Shown here: positions 27,148 to 36,900 of the stretch, piece after piece
How positions within the stretch are numbered: position 1 is the stretch's first letter
Layout of the letters: every line of letters begins with the position of its first letter
Assembly: GCA_025455005.1 (NCBI GenBank)
Contig: JALONH010000005.1
Span: 62,001 to 126,000, forward strand
Direction of reading: 5' to 3'
Origin: Cytophagaceae bacterium
GTDB lineage: Bacteria; Bacteroidota; Bacteroidia; Cytophagales; Cytophagaceae
DNA: 64,000 bases
The notes under the pieces: model-generated
The model's database searches: none
Told to the model about the DNA's origin: nothing
Seen by the model: the letters and a program-made list of their open reading frames with translations, nothing else
Position numbers and translations under genes: made by a program

Positions 27148-27548
27148 GTAGTATAGTATTTTTTAAAATCATCATAACTTCTTATATAATCGGACTCGTT
27201 GTATTTTGTCGAGGCGAAGACTAATTGGACAGCAGTATGAGAATATTGCATGGTATGCCAACAATTAGGAGGGATGTACACACCTTCATTCGGGCTTTCC
27301 AAATTAAATACTTGAATAGTCCCATCCGGTTCTTCAGTAGTTATGATAATTCTACCTGTTACCGCAACTAATACTTGCTCTGTTTGATAATGCGCATGCC
27401 TTCCTCTTACAATACTTTCAGGTGTATAATAGGTCCAAAACACTCTATTAATAGTAAAGGGTACTTGGCTTTCCGCTTCTGTAACAGAAATATAGCCAAT
27501 GGATGATTCTCCTAATTTAGGGAATGTGATTAAATGGGGGCGCTCCAT
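27144..27548 (-). CDS. fdtA: dTDP-4-dehydro-6-deoxyglucose 3,4-ketoisomerase, FdtA/QdtA-like
   Basis: This small cupin (WxcM-like) moves the keto group from C4 to C3 of dTDP-4-keto-6-deoxyglucose. Seen: HLITFPKLGESSIGYISVTEAE, then TPESIVRGRHAHYQTEQVLV with the catalytic His pair, VYIPPNCWHTMQ and SDYIRSYDDFKKYY at the C-terminus. I chose the ATG at 27548 (134 residues); a TTG at 27569 would add seven. It heads the operon fdtA-fdtC-fdtB-GT2-GT-C. The enzymes making its substrate (RmlA, RmlB) are not in the window. Confidence 0.88.
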   Translation of the reverse strand: MERPHLITFPKLGESSIGYISVTEAESQVPFTINRVFWTYYTPESIVRGRHAHYQTEQVLVAVTGRIIITTEEPDGTIQVFNLESPNEGVYIPPNCWHTMQYSHTAVQLVFASTKYNESDYIRSYDDFKKYYTT

Positions 27549-27805
27549 AGAATGTTTTGTTATCTGCAATTTACTACATAAAAAAAGTAATTCAAACGGG
27601 AAATAAAATGATTACATCAAGTAATCGAACTCAAAAACACTTGAAGTAATTCCTTTGTATTTCAAATCAAATTGACAATATATACACTAAAATTATGTAA
27701 TATATTTTTAATAACTCAACGAATACCTGTTTATCGGAATTTGTTTATTATTTAAAGCGAAATTAAATCAATATGTAGTAGTATAATTTATTATAAACCT
27801 TTACA

Positions 27806-28177
27806 CTAAAATGGTAAATCATCGGTGCCTTCCGGCAAGCTACTTTCACTATAATCCGGGTAGTCCATCGCAGGGGAAACATTGTTTGGAACATTTTTAC
27901 CGGTAGATGACGCGCCAACCGCAACTTCTACTTTCCAAGCTTTTACATCTGTGTACCATTTACCATTGTATTCTCTACTTTCTACATCAAAGTCTATTTT
28001 AAGTTTTTGACCCACTTGCATGGGGATTTCTGCCTTGTCGCCCCACAACGAAATGCATACTTTTTTTGGATATTGACCTTCGGTCTCAACAATAATTTCT
28101 TGTTTTTTCCACGTGCCGTTTTTTCCAGTGCCGGATTGAAGGGGTAATAATTGAATTAAAGTAGCTGTAAGTTGCAT
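27806..28177 (-). CDS. DUF3127 protein with an SSB-like C-terminal tip
   Basis: The 123-residue protein contains the DUF3127 pattern: KNGTWKKQEIIVETEGQYPKK, VCISLWGDKAEI, GQKLKIDFDVESREYNGKWYTDVKAWKVE. The strand arrangement resembles an OB fold, with an aromatic-rich W-x-T-D-V-K-A-W strand. After a flexible linker it ends in DDLPF, identical to the last five residues of the SSB encoded at 17344-17781. This suggests an ssDNA-binding or SSB-paralogous protein that recruits the same partners (inference). It is divergent from the photolyase gene, 102 bases apart. Confidence 0.85.
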   Translation of the reverse strand: MQLTATLIQLLPLQSGTGKNGTWKKQEIIVETEGQYPKKVCISLWGDKAEIPMQVGQKLKIDFDVESREYNGKWYTDVKAWKVEVAVGASSTGKNVPNNVSPAMDYPDYSESSLPEGTDDLPF

Positions 28178-28279
28178 AGGTCTAAGTATCTGAATAACAA
28201 ATATCTTATATAGATGTTAAATTTAAAAGTTTGGCGAATAAATAAAAAAACATAAATTATAATTGCCTGTTATTAAGGT

Positions 28280-29692
28280 ATGTTACCTTTAATTAATGTT
28301 GTTTGGTTTAAAAAAGATCTACGTTTAGATGATCATGCTCCATTATACAATGCCATCAAAAAAAATCCCCCCCTGTTACTCTTACATCTAAATGAACCCT
28401 CTTTACTTAATGCTCCGGATTGTGATTGTAGACATTTACGATTTATAAAAGAATCCATTCAAGATATACAATCTACTTTAATTCCCTTCAACGTTCTTTT
28501 TTATTCGATTTACGGTGAGGCAGAGCAAGTTTTTACAGCACTGCTCAGACATTATAAAATACAGAGTGTATTTTCCCATCGAGAAACGGGGAATTATTTA
28601 ACCTATGAACGTGACAAGTCTATGGCGCGATTTTTTAAAAATGAAAATATAATATGGAAAGAGTTTCAACAAGGTGCTGTTTTACGCGGCTCCGAAAATC
28701 AATCCGATTGGAATCAATCTTGGAAAGAATATATGCAAGCTCCACTATATTCCATTCAACTCCATCAGATTCGTAGTGTTAAAGTACCTGAAACAATCCT
28801 CTCCTCTTTTCCATCAAAAGATTATACATCGAATGTCTCATTTCTTATGCAGCCGGGTGGAAGTAATTTTGGTCATAAATATTTATATAGTTTCCTAAGA
28901 GAACGTAGTCAGTATTATGGAAAACATATCTCAAAACCGGAAGAGAGCAGACGAAGTTGTAGTAGACTTTCACCTTATCTAACCTATGGCAACATAAGTA
29001 TCCGACAGGTTGTACAATCAACTGAAATAGCAAAAATGGAATTGGAGGATAAGCGAAATCTATCCTTTTTTCAAGAACGACTTCGTTGGCATTGTCATTT
29101 CATACAAAAACTAGAACGTAATTATACAATGGAATGGCAGAATGTAAATAATAATTTCGATTCAATTCGTCAGGATACAAATCCTGAATGGATTTATGCA
29201 TGGGAGACTGGCGCGACTGGCATCCCAATGGTAGATGCTTGTATGCGATGTTTGAATACTACAGGTTATTTAAACTTTCGTATGCGTAGTATGTTAGTCT
29301 CTTTTTTTACCCATCATTTGTTTCAACCTTGGCAGGCTGGAGCATACCATCTGGCTCGTATGTTTTTGGATTACGAACCTGGAATTCATTATTCACAATT
29401 ACAAATGCAAGCAGGAACATCTAATAACTCTACAATAAGGATATATAATCCGATAAAACAAGGAAAAGAGCATGACCCGGAAGGATATTTTATAAAGAAA
29501 TGGATTCCAGAACTAACCTTAGTGCCCTTTACTATGATTCACGAGCCTTGGTTAATGTCTCTGATGGAACAGAAGTATTACAACTGTGTAATAGGTTATG
29601 ATTACCCTAAACCAATAGTAGATATTAATCTATCAGGCAACCAAGCTAGAGATATTTTATGGAAGACTAAGAAAAAGGAAAACGGGATGTAG
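28280..29692 (+). CDS. phr: Deoxyribodipyrimidine photolyase / cryptochrome family
   Basis: This flavoprotein uses blue light to split pyrimidine dimers. The 470 residues open with VVWFKKDLRLDDHAPLYNA (antenna-binding Rossmann domain). The FAD domain includes SRLSPYLTYGNISIRQVV, FQERLRWHCHF, TGIPMVDACMRCLNTTGYLNFRMRSM and WQAGAYHLARMFLDYEPGIHYSQLQMQAG. TRP-chain and FAD contacts are in the expected order. It may be a CPD photolyase or a short cryptochrome; sequence alone does not separate them. Its stop codon lies inside the left arm of a terminator hairpin. Confidence 0.92.
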   Translation: MLPLINVVWFKKDLRLDDHAPLYNAIKKNPPLLLLHLNEPSLLNAPDCDCRHLRFIKESIQDIQSTLIPFNVLFYSIYGEAEQVFTALLRHYKIQSVFSHRETGNYLTYERDKSMARFFKNENIIWKEFQQGAVLRGSENQSDWNQSWKEYMQAPLYSIQLHQIRSVKVPETILSSFPSKDYTSNVSFLMQPGGSNFGHKYLYSFLRERSQYYGKHISKPEESRRSCSRLSPYLTYGNISIRQVVQSTEIAKMELEDKRNLSFFQERLRWHCHFIQKLERNYTMEWQNVNNNFDSIRQDTNPEWIYAWETGATGIPMVDACMRCLNTTGYLNFRMRSMLVSFFTHHLFQPWQAGAYHLARMFLDYEPGIHYSQLQMQAGTSNNSTIRIYNPIKQGKEHDPEGYFIKKWIPELTLVPFTMIHEPWLMSLMEQKYYNCVIGYDYPKPIVDINLSGNQARDILWKTKKKENGM

Positions 29693-29727
29693 TTGTAATA
29701 GGTAAACATCCACATCCCGTTTTTTTT
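29679..29727 (+). terminator. Intrinsic terminator overlapping the photolyase stop
   Basis: A 12-bp stem (AAAACGGGATGT with ACATCCCGTTTT) encloses a 21-base loop and runs into eight T. The TAG stop at 29690-29692 is at the stem top. It also ends the opposing lipoprotein transcript because of the A run on the left. Confidence 0.85.
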
Positions 29728-29736
29728 AAAATTAAA

Positions 29737-30486
29737 TTATATACTAGTTATTACTATAGGAATTGCAATAGTAGTCTCTGCATTAAACTCATCTCTTACT
29801 GTTACGTTTATTTCAGCTTGTGTGGGATCAGTTGAAGTAGCTATAGTTTGAAATGATATTGCCTTAATTATTCCGGTATTACCGGGCATTGTACTAGGAA
29901 GATTACTAAAAGATAGATTGGTTATACTACTACTGGTCGAAGTAGCTCCTACAACTGTCCATGTATCGGATTCGTCATCTATAAATAGATTATTCAATCC
30001 AATAGATTGAGAACTGTTGGGTGTATAATAATAAGTATTTAATGTTGATATTAACCTAGGTGCTGTATTATTAGTTTTTACTTGAATATTGAATGTATGT
30101 GTTATCGTTGCTCCTCGTTCATCTAATAAAGTAATTAATAATCTGCCACTACTCAATGTATTATACCTATTTATGGTTTCAAAAACTATAGTTTTATCAT
30201 TTATATCAATATTATTAATTACGGCTGTAGGTTCATCACTTTGAGCTATGACACTTCTAATGGACCAAGTATCATTTTGATCATCAATAAAATAATTGGA
30301 CAAATCGACCACTACTGATATAGAACGATCATAACTTGACGCACTCAAGGTATCTCGGTTTGGATTAACTAACCTTGGTGCTGTGTTGTTGGTAATTATT
30401 GGAACTGGATCTTCATTTTTTTTCTTACAAGAGAAAAAAAATAGCACTACAATTATGGGAGAAAGAATTGTAAAATTTGATTTCAT
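29737..30486 (-). CDS. Lipoprotein with two tandem Ig/cadherin-like repeats
   Basis: The 249-residue protein has a lipoprotein signal ending in FFFSC (Cys20) and a Lys-rich start of the mature part, the usual look of Bacteroidota lipoproteins. It contains two copies of a unit of about 100 residues. Each begins NNTAPRL and carries a YFIDDQNDTW or LFIDDESDTW motif, followed by beta strands. The DD-ND-T signature suggests calcium-binding extracellular beta-sandwich folds. The function is unknown. It follows the T9SS cargo gene by 17 bases and is probably cotranscribed with it. Confidence 0.7.
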   Translation of the reverse strand: MKSNFTILSPIIVVLFFFSCKKKNEDPVPIITNNTAPRLVNPNRDTLSASSYDRSISVVVDLSNYFIDDQNDTWSIRSVIAQSDEPTAVINNIDINDKTIVFETINRYNTLSSGRLLITLLDERGATITHTFNIQVKTNNTAPRLISTLNTYYYTPNSSQSIGLNNLFIDDESDTWTVVGATSTSSSITNLSFSNLPSTMPGNTGIIKAISFQTIATSTDPTQAEINVTVRDEFNAETTIAIPIVITSI

Positions 30487-30503
30487 TTAATTCTCAATTT
30501 AGT

Positions 30504-31259
30504 TTATTGAATAATGATTTTTTCATGAAAAATGGTGCCATCCTTTAGGTTTAAACGTAATAGATAAATACCTGTTTTTAAATTTTCAATTTTTGACATG
30601 GTCGCTGAAACCGGGTTCGAATCCAATATATCGCCAGATAAAGATTGAAGTGTATAAGATAGGACAGTGTTATTTTTATCCGACACATTTAAATTTCCAT
30701 CTATAGAAGGATTAGGATATACTGTAATGCCCTTACTCACTAGAGATGGTATTGTAGAGGTAGTTGTTGTAACGTTTATGCTAAAGTCAATAAAGGCGAT
30801 TGTTCGTCCACTTCCACTGTAAATAACAGCTATTCTTTCCGTAAAAGATCCCACCAGGTTTGGATAAACTGTAAAATCAATAGCTATAGCGGTTGTTGAA
30901 TTTGTGAAATTTTTACTACTTGAATATGAATATCCATCTATACTATTGCCATCCCGTATCATTAACCTTGAAGTGTCTCCCAATACATCTCTATCTTGAG
31001 TATTGTTATTTAATGGATAATTGACTCCATTTTCATTTTTGAGTAGAGTCACGTATTCACCGGGGCCTAAACCTGTTATCGACAAGTCAAGATAGTTAAC
31101 AATTCTTGCCGAACTTCCAGCTGTAATGTTTATCGGATTAGTAAATGGCACTCCAGAAGTATTGGGAGTTAGAGTTACTAAAACTTTAGCATTCGTTAAT
31201 ATTTGTAAACAAAACATTAGAATCGCTCCGAATAAGCTTTTTGTTTTAAAATTATTCAT
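30504..31259 (-). CDS. Secreted protein with T9SS type A sorting domain
   Basis: The 251-residue protein has an N-terminal signal segment. Its C-terminal domain of about 75 residues matches the type A sorting signal for the type IX secretion system: GITVYPNPSIDGNLNV, SYTLQSLSGDIL, LKTGIYLLRLNLKDG, and the terminal HEKIIIQ. The passenger (about 25-165) is a beta-rich domain with TSRLMIRDGNS and RTIAFIDFSINV, and has no enzyme motif I recognise. It is divergent from a two-component system gene pair. Confidence 0.85.
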   Translation of the reverse strand: MNNFKTKSLFGAILMFCLQILTNAKVLVTLTPNTSGVPFTNPINITAGSSARIVNYLDLSITGLGPGEYVTLLKNENGVNYPLNNNTQDRDVLGDTSRLMIRDGNSIDGYSYSSSKNFTNSTTAIAIDFTVYPNLVGSFTERIAVIYSGSGRTIAFIDFSINVTTTTSTIPSLVSKGITVYPNPSIDGNLNVSDKNNTVLSYTLQSLSGDILDSNPVSATMSKIENLKTGIYLLRLNLKDGTIFHEKIIIQ

Positions 31260-31342
31260 GATAAAATTTATTTTTTTATTGTAAGGTAAATTTTAAAATA
31301 AAAAGTCTAAGTTTAACCAATGCAATTCAAAATCTAATCAAA

Positions 31343-31361
31343 ACTACCTATTTTGGGTAGT
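31343..31361. promoter_or_regulatory. Inverted repeat before the histidine kinase gene
   Basis: ACTACC and GGTAGT form perfect 6-bp arms around a 7-base spacer (TATTTTG). The element lies eight bases before the kinase ATG and in the intergenic region shared with the divergent T9SS cargo gene. It is a candidate operator for the downstream LuxR-type regulator. Confidence 0.4.
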
Positions 31362-31368
31362 AGCACTT

Positions 31369-32622
31369 ATGTCTATCTGGCCTCATATATTCAAACATTA
31401 CCATGAATACAGTTTATTAGATCAACTTCGAAAGCGAATTGTGTTTATAATTGTCCTATATTATATAATTGAATTTACTATTGAATTTATCTTTGGTCAA
31501 ACAACATACCCTTTATTTTATTATGTTCTACTACTTACTATTCTAATTTGTTTGATAATACTTTATTTACTTCTTTATACTTCCTATTTAAAAACTGCCA
31601 TTTATTTATCAGCGTGGAATGACTTTTTTAATACAACAGTTTTTATTTGGTTTACAGGAGGCACTCATTCAACAGATATCTACTGGTACTTTACTTTAAT
31701 TTTAGCATTGTTACTTTTTCTTAATAAAACAGCTGGGGTGTTTTGTACTATAGGAGCTTTTCTCAATATACTACTTTTGTATTATGCAGAAAGCCAGCGT
31801 TGGTTCGACTTCCAGTATGATTATTTATCTTATGGAATAGAATTACGCTTTTTTAATACTATATCTGTGTTTGTAATGATTTTTTTTATAGGTGTATTAG
31901 TCAATAAAAAAGATATTTTAGAATTAAGTTCACAAAAACAGAAAGACGACAATATTAACTTGTTAGAGTTCGAATTAAATAAACGATTAATGGAAATGGA
32001 GCAATTAAGACAATCTATTGCACGAGACTTTCATGATACAATTGGAAATCAATTAGCCTCTATTACACATTCATCGGGAAGCTTAATTAAATCTAATTTT
32101 TCATCAGAAGATCAATTAAAAAAACTACGGCTTATTCATGATTTGAGTAGACGTATTTATGATGAAACAAAAGACTTTATCTGGTCTATACGATTTCAGT
32201 CGAATAATATTCTTGAACTTTATATTTACATAAAAGACTTCGGTGAAAAATATTTTGAACAATCAACAATTGATTTTATTTCTTCTGGAATAGATAATGA
32301 ATTTGAGGAGGTAAAGATAAGTCCTAATATCACTACCGATTTAATCCTAATATGTAAAGAAGCTTTTACTAATGCCTTAATACACTCAAAAGCAACGCAA
32401 ATAGTATTTTCCATTGAGTTGAAAGGTGATAAAGTAAAAATTGTAGTTTCTGATAACGGTATTGGATTTGAAGAAAATCAATTACACCGTATGAATGGAA
32501 TACTGAATATGAGGGAGCGTTCAAATAGAATAGATGCTACTATTCTAATACAAAGTAAATCTTCACGAGGAACAATCATAAGCATTATATTAAATGAAAA
32601 AAGTCATTATAATAGAGGATAA
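31369..32622 (+). CDS. Membrane sensor histidine kinase, HisKA_3 (NarL-type) family
   Basis: The 417-residue protein has about six membrane helices in residues 20-180 and no periplasmic sensor loop of size. A coiled linker follows (KQKDDNINLLEFELNKRLMEMEQL). The phosphoacceptor His222 lies in SIARDFHDTIGNQLASITH. The ATP-binding domain has the N box CKEAFTNALIHSKA (about 330-343), DNGIGF (362-367) and GILNMRERS. Such kinases resemble the redox or membrane-stress 7TM-type sensors paired with LuxR regulators. Its last 29 bases overlap the regulator gene. Confidence 0.92.
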   Translation: MSIWPHIFKHYHEYSLLDQLRKRIVFIIVLYYIIEFTIEFIFGQTTYPLFYYVLLLTILICLIILYLLLYTSYLKTAIYLSAWNDFFNTTVFIWFTGGTHSTDIYWYFTLILALLLFLNKTAGVFCTIGAFLNILLLYYAESQRWFDFQYDYLSYGIELRFFNTISVFVMIFFIGVLVNKKDILELSSQKQKDDNINLLEFELNKRLMEMEQLRQSIARDFHDTIGNQLASITHSSGSLIKSNFSSEDQLKKLRLIHDLSRRIYDETKDFIWSIRFQSNNILELYIYIKDFGEKYFEQSTIDFISSGIDNEFEEVKISPNITTDLILICKEAFTNALIHSKATQIVFSIELKGDKVKIVVSDNGIGFEENQLHRMNGILNMRERSNRIDATILIQSKSSRGTIISIILNEKSHYNRG

Positions 32623-33214
32623 TCTAAATATTCTACATTCCGTCAAACAGAATGTAGAATCCACAGGAGAGTATAAAGTTATCCGAATCAGTGATTCTGT
32701 TGAGTATATTTTACCTCATTTAGAGAACGATCAACCCGATTTCATCATTATGGATATCCGATTAAAAGGTTCAATAAATGGTATTGAAGGTACTTTTAAA
32801 ATAAAAAAGGTCTATCCTAACATTGATATACTTATGTTTACTGTATTTGATGACAACGAACAGGTTTTTGAAGCTTTAAGGGCTGGAGCTTGTGGTTATA
32901 TTTCTAAAAATGCTTCTGATTTGGAAATGATTCATGCCCTTCATCAAGCAGGTAATGGAGGTGCTCCTATGAGTAATAAAATAGCACGTCAAGTATTATT
33001 ATCTTTTCAGAAGAATAGAAATTCCCCACTTTCTAAAAGAGAAGACGATATTTTAAATTTTTTAGCAAAAGGGAATAGCTATAAATCAATTGCTAATACG
33101 TTATGTATTTCAAGTGATACAGTTAAATATCATATAAAAAATATCTATTTTAAACTTCAAGTTAGTTCAAAAGAAGAAGCCATTGAAAAGGCTAGGAAGG
33201 AAAACTGGATTTAG
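32594..33214 (+). CDS. Response regulator, NarL/LuxR family
   Basis: The 206-residue protein has a receiver domain with acidic E8/D9, phosphoacceptor Asp54 (FIIMDIRLKGS), Thr82 and Lys104 (GYISKNAS). A C-terminal LuxR-type helix-turn-helix follows: LSKREDDILNFLAKGNSYKSIANTL and SSDTVKYHIKNIYFKLQV. It starts inside the kinase gene and forms a translationally coupled cognate pair. Targets are unknown; the inverted repeat at 31343-31361 is a candidate site. Confidence 0.94.
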   Translation: MKKVIIIEDNLNILHSVKQNVESTGEYKVIRISDSVEYILPHLENDQPDFIIMDIRLKGSINGIEGTFKIKKVYPNIDILMFTVFDDNEQVFEALRAGACGYISKNASDLEMIHALHQAGNGGAPMSNKIARQVLLSFQKNRNSPLSKREDDILNFLAKGNSYKSIANTLCISSDTVKYHIKNIYFKLQVSSKEEAIEKARKENWI

Positions 33215-33257
33215 TTTAAACGTAATACTATTCTATAAAAACCTTTTTTTACTATTA

Positions 33258-33908
33258 TTATTCTTTTGGCTCCTTATTCATATCTTCCGTAAAATTTGGT
33301 ATAACGTCTGTTTTTTTCTCCTCCGGGAAAAACTGCTTTTGGCATATTAAAATAATAGCTACGCCAACAAATATAGAGGCATCAGCAAAATTAAAGATAG
33401 GCCACAATGGATATATCGAACCGCCAATAAACGGTATCCATTCCGGTAATTCACAGTAACAAATATCTATATAAAACATATCGATTACTCTTCCATGAAA
33501 CCAAGGCGTAGGAGCATCGGCAGTGGTTAAATCAAACCATACTCCATAAAAAATACTATCTACTAAATTCCCAATTGCGCCCCCAAGTATCAATGCTACA
33601 CACCAAAGTAGTCCGGTAGAAACTTGTTTTATAGAAGACTGTATGATATAGTATCCTATGGCAATAGACGCTATTATTCGAAATACGGTTAAGCTTAATT
33701 TTCCGTATGCGCCAAACAGCTCTATACCAAAAGCCATACCCGGATTGGTTACGTACTGAATCTTAAACCAATCACCAAACACCGCGAAGTGATTATCAAA
33801 GTATTCCGATGGGAACGTATTGTATACCCATAATTTAATGAGTTGATCGATCAATACAACCAGTAAGGTCAGCCAAAAAAATCGAATGTGATACGAGATG
33901 TTTTTCAT
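33258..33908 (-). CDS. lspA: Lipoprotein signal peptidase (signal peptidase II)
   Basis: LspA cleaves the signal peptides of prolipoproteins in the inner membrane. The 216-residue product has four membrane helices and the conserved blocks DQLIKLW, VTNPGMAFG and GGAIGNLVDSIFYG. The catalytic aspartates are at about residues 143 (HGRVIDMFY) and 176 (IFNFADASIF). It is longer than the enterobacterial enzyme because of the loop between these motifs, common in Bacteroidota. It follows ileS with a 3-base gap. Several predicted substrates are in this window (GldB, GldD, other lipoproteins). Confidence 0.95.
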   Translation of the reverse strand: MKNISYHIRFFWLTLLVVLIDQLIKLWVYNTFPSEYFDNHFAVFGDWFKIQYVTNPGMAFGIELFGAYGKLSLTVFRIIASIAIGYYIIQSSIKQVSTGLLWCVALILGGAIGNLVDSIFYGVWFDLTTADAPTPWFHGRVIDMFYIDICYCELPEWIPFIGGSIYPLWPIFNFADASIFVGVAIILICQKQFFPEEKKTDVIPNFTEDMNKEPKE

Positions 33909-33911
33909 TTT

Positions 33912-36900
33912 TTATTTTTCTATTTTCATAATCAACACTTGTTCATCCATCTCTACCTCTTTACCGTCCTGTAAGATGTCTACTAAGTCTAATGATAATG
34001 CTTGCGTTTCGGTACAGATGTATTCTTTATTCACCGCTAAAGCGGAATTAACTAACGTATCCATCTTCTGAATGGTAATTTTAATTTTATCTTGAACTTC
34101 CAACCCCATATCTTTTCGAAGATTTTGCACTCTATTCACAACATCACGTGCAATTCCTTCTTTCTTTAACTCCTCCGAAATGGTGATATCTAAGGCCACG
34201 GTGATTCCGCCTTCAGATGCTACTGCCCATCCGGGGATATCTTGAGAGCGTATTTCAACGTCTTCTATCGTTAGCGATAGTTGGGTGCCATCCGCAAGGA
34301 TAATAGGAAAAGTATTATGTTTTTCCAATATCGTAATATCCTCAGCCGTCATGGCAGCTACGGCATTGCCAATATCCTTTAATTTAGCTCCGTATTCTTT
34401 TCCTAACTTTTTGAAATTAGGCTTTATGGTTTTTACTACCACACCGGAAGTATCTTCCATGTATTCGATGGCTTTCACGTTCACTTCTGATTTAATCAAA
34501 TCTTCTACGGCCTGAATTTGTGTTTTTGTTTTCGTCTGAAGAATAGGAATTAATATGCGGGATAAGGGTTGGCGCACTTTAATCGTTTGTCCTTTACGTA
34601 TGGAATGTACTAAAGACGAGATCAATTGTGCCAAATGCATACGCTCTTCTAAGTCCGTATTGCGTGATGCTTCATCTACTTGAGGGAATTGTGTCAGGTG
34701 AACGGATAGAACGGTATGTTTTTTACTCACCTTGTTCAAATCGTTAAATAAACGCTCCATGTAAAATGGTGCGATAGGTGCTCCTAACTGTGCGATGGTT
34801 TCCAAACAAGTGTATAAAGTTTGATACGCCGCTCTCTTATCGTCGTTATACTCCCCTTTCCAGAAACGTTTTCTGTTGAGACGTACATACCAGTTACTCA
34901 AATCATCTACCACAAAATCTTGAATGGCGCGGCCGGCGCGTGTTGGTTCGTATTCATTATACGCTGCTGTTACTTCCGATACAATAGATTGTAAACGAGA
35001 CAGTATCCAACGATCACTCTCTGAACGTTGTGCCAAAGCGATGGGAACTTCTTGGAAAGAGAATCCATCTAAGTTGGCGTACAGCGCAAAAAAGTTGTAG
35101 GTATTGTGTAAGGTGCCGAACAAACGACGTTGTACTTCGGTGACGCCATCTAGGTTGAATTTCAAATTATCCCACGGTGGTGCATTTACAATCATATACC
35201 AACGCGTTGCATCAGGACCATAGGTATCAATGGTTTCAAACGGATTAATCACATTGCCCAAACGTTTCGACATTTTGTTTCCGTTTTTATCCAATACCAA
35301 TCCGTTAGCAATAACGTTTTTGAAGGCTACTTTATCGTACAAGAGTACAGCAATAGCATGCAAGGTAAAGAACCAACCTCTGGTTTGGTCAACCCCCTCT
35401 GCAATAAAATCTGCCGGATAATTATTATTAAATACGTCTTTGTTTTCAAACGGCCAATGCCATTGTGCATAAGGCATAGCACCGGAGTCAAACCACACGT
35501 CGATCAGATCGGTTTCGCGCTTCATCGGCTTGCCCGAATCGCTTACCAATATAATATTATCTACATACGGGCGGTGTAAATCTGATATATTATCAGCCGT
35601 AGGGATCCCTGCCTGTTTTGCTTTTTCTATTTCCGCTTTCAATTCCTCTAACGACCCTATACATTTCTCTTCCACACCGTCTTCTGTTCTCCAAATCGGA
35701 AGTGGAGTTCCCCAATAACGAGAACGCGAAAGATTCCAGTCTACTAAATTTTCCAACCAGTTACCAAAGCGACCTGTACCGGTAGATTCAGGCTTCCAAT
35801 TAATCGTCTTGTTTAATTCAACTAATCTTTCCTTCTTCGCTGTTGTGCGAATAAACCACGAATCCAAGGGATAGTACAAAACAGGTTTATCGGTTCTCCA
35901 ACAGTGCGGGTAGCTGTGTTCGTACTTCTCTACTTTAAATGCTTTATTGCTTTCTTTCAACTTGATCGCGATACGTTCGTCAACGCTTAGATACTTATCA
36001 CGACCTTGTTTAGTACGTTCTACTTCCTTCTCTGCTTCGGTTAAATAAGCTTCTTTCACATACTCACGAGCAAAGTCGGTTACCTCTGCCACAAACTTTC
36101 CTTGTTTGTCTACTAAAGGTAATTCGTTGCCTCGTTCATCCTTGATTACTATAGCCGGAATGCCGGCCAACTTAGCAACACGCGCATCATCCGCACCAAA
36201 CGTAGGTGCGATGTGAACGATACCCGTACCATCTTCCGTACTCACAAAATCCCCGGGTATCACACGGAAAGCCGGAGCCGCCGGAGTTACATAAGGTAAA
36301 AGTTGCTCGTAGGTGATTCCTGTTAAGTCTTTTCCTTTACATTCTTTGATAATAGAGAAAGGAATTAATTTGTCTCCCGGTTTAAATTCACTTAAGGCGA
36401 TTTCTTTAGCCTTATCAGAAAAATATTTTCCTAATAAGTCTTTTGCTAAAATGACTGCTATCGGTAGGTGTGTGTAAGGATTATAGGTCTGTACTACTAC
36501 ATACGTAATATTTTCTCCTACGGCTAAAGCGGAGTTCGAAGGAAGAGTCCAAGGTGTCGTCGTCCATGCTAAGAAGTACGTCTGATCAGCCAAAGCCGTA
36601 TCTACCCCAAACAAAGATTGTATTTTTTTCTGCCCTTCTTTACTGACTTTAAACTGTGCTACAACGGAAGTGTCTTTTACATCTTTATAACAACCCGGTT
36701 GGTTTAGTTCATGCGAACTAAGTCCTGTACCGGCCGCCGGCGAGTACGGCTGGATGGTATAGCCTTTATATAATAAATTTTTCGAATGCAGTTCTTTAAG
36801 TAGATACCAAACCGACTCGATGTAGTTATTATCAAAGGTGATGTATGGATTGTTCAAGTCCACCCAATACCCCATTTGTTCGGTTAAGTCATCCCACTGT

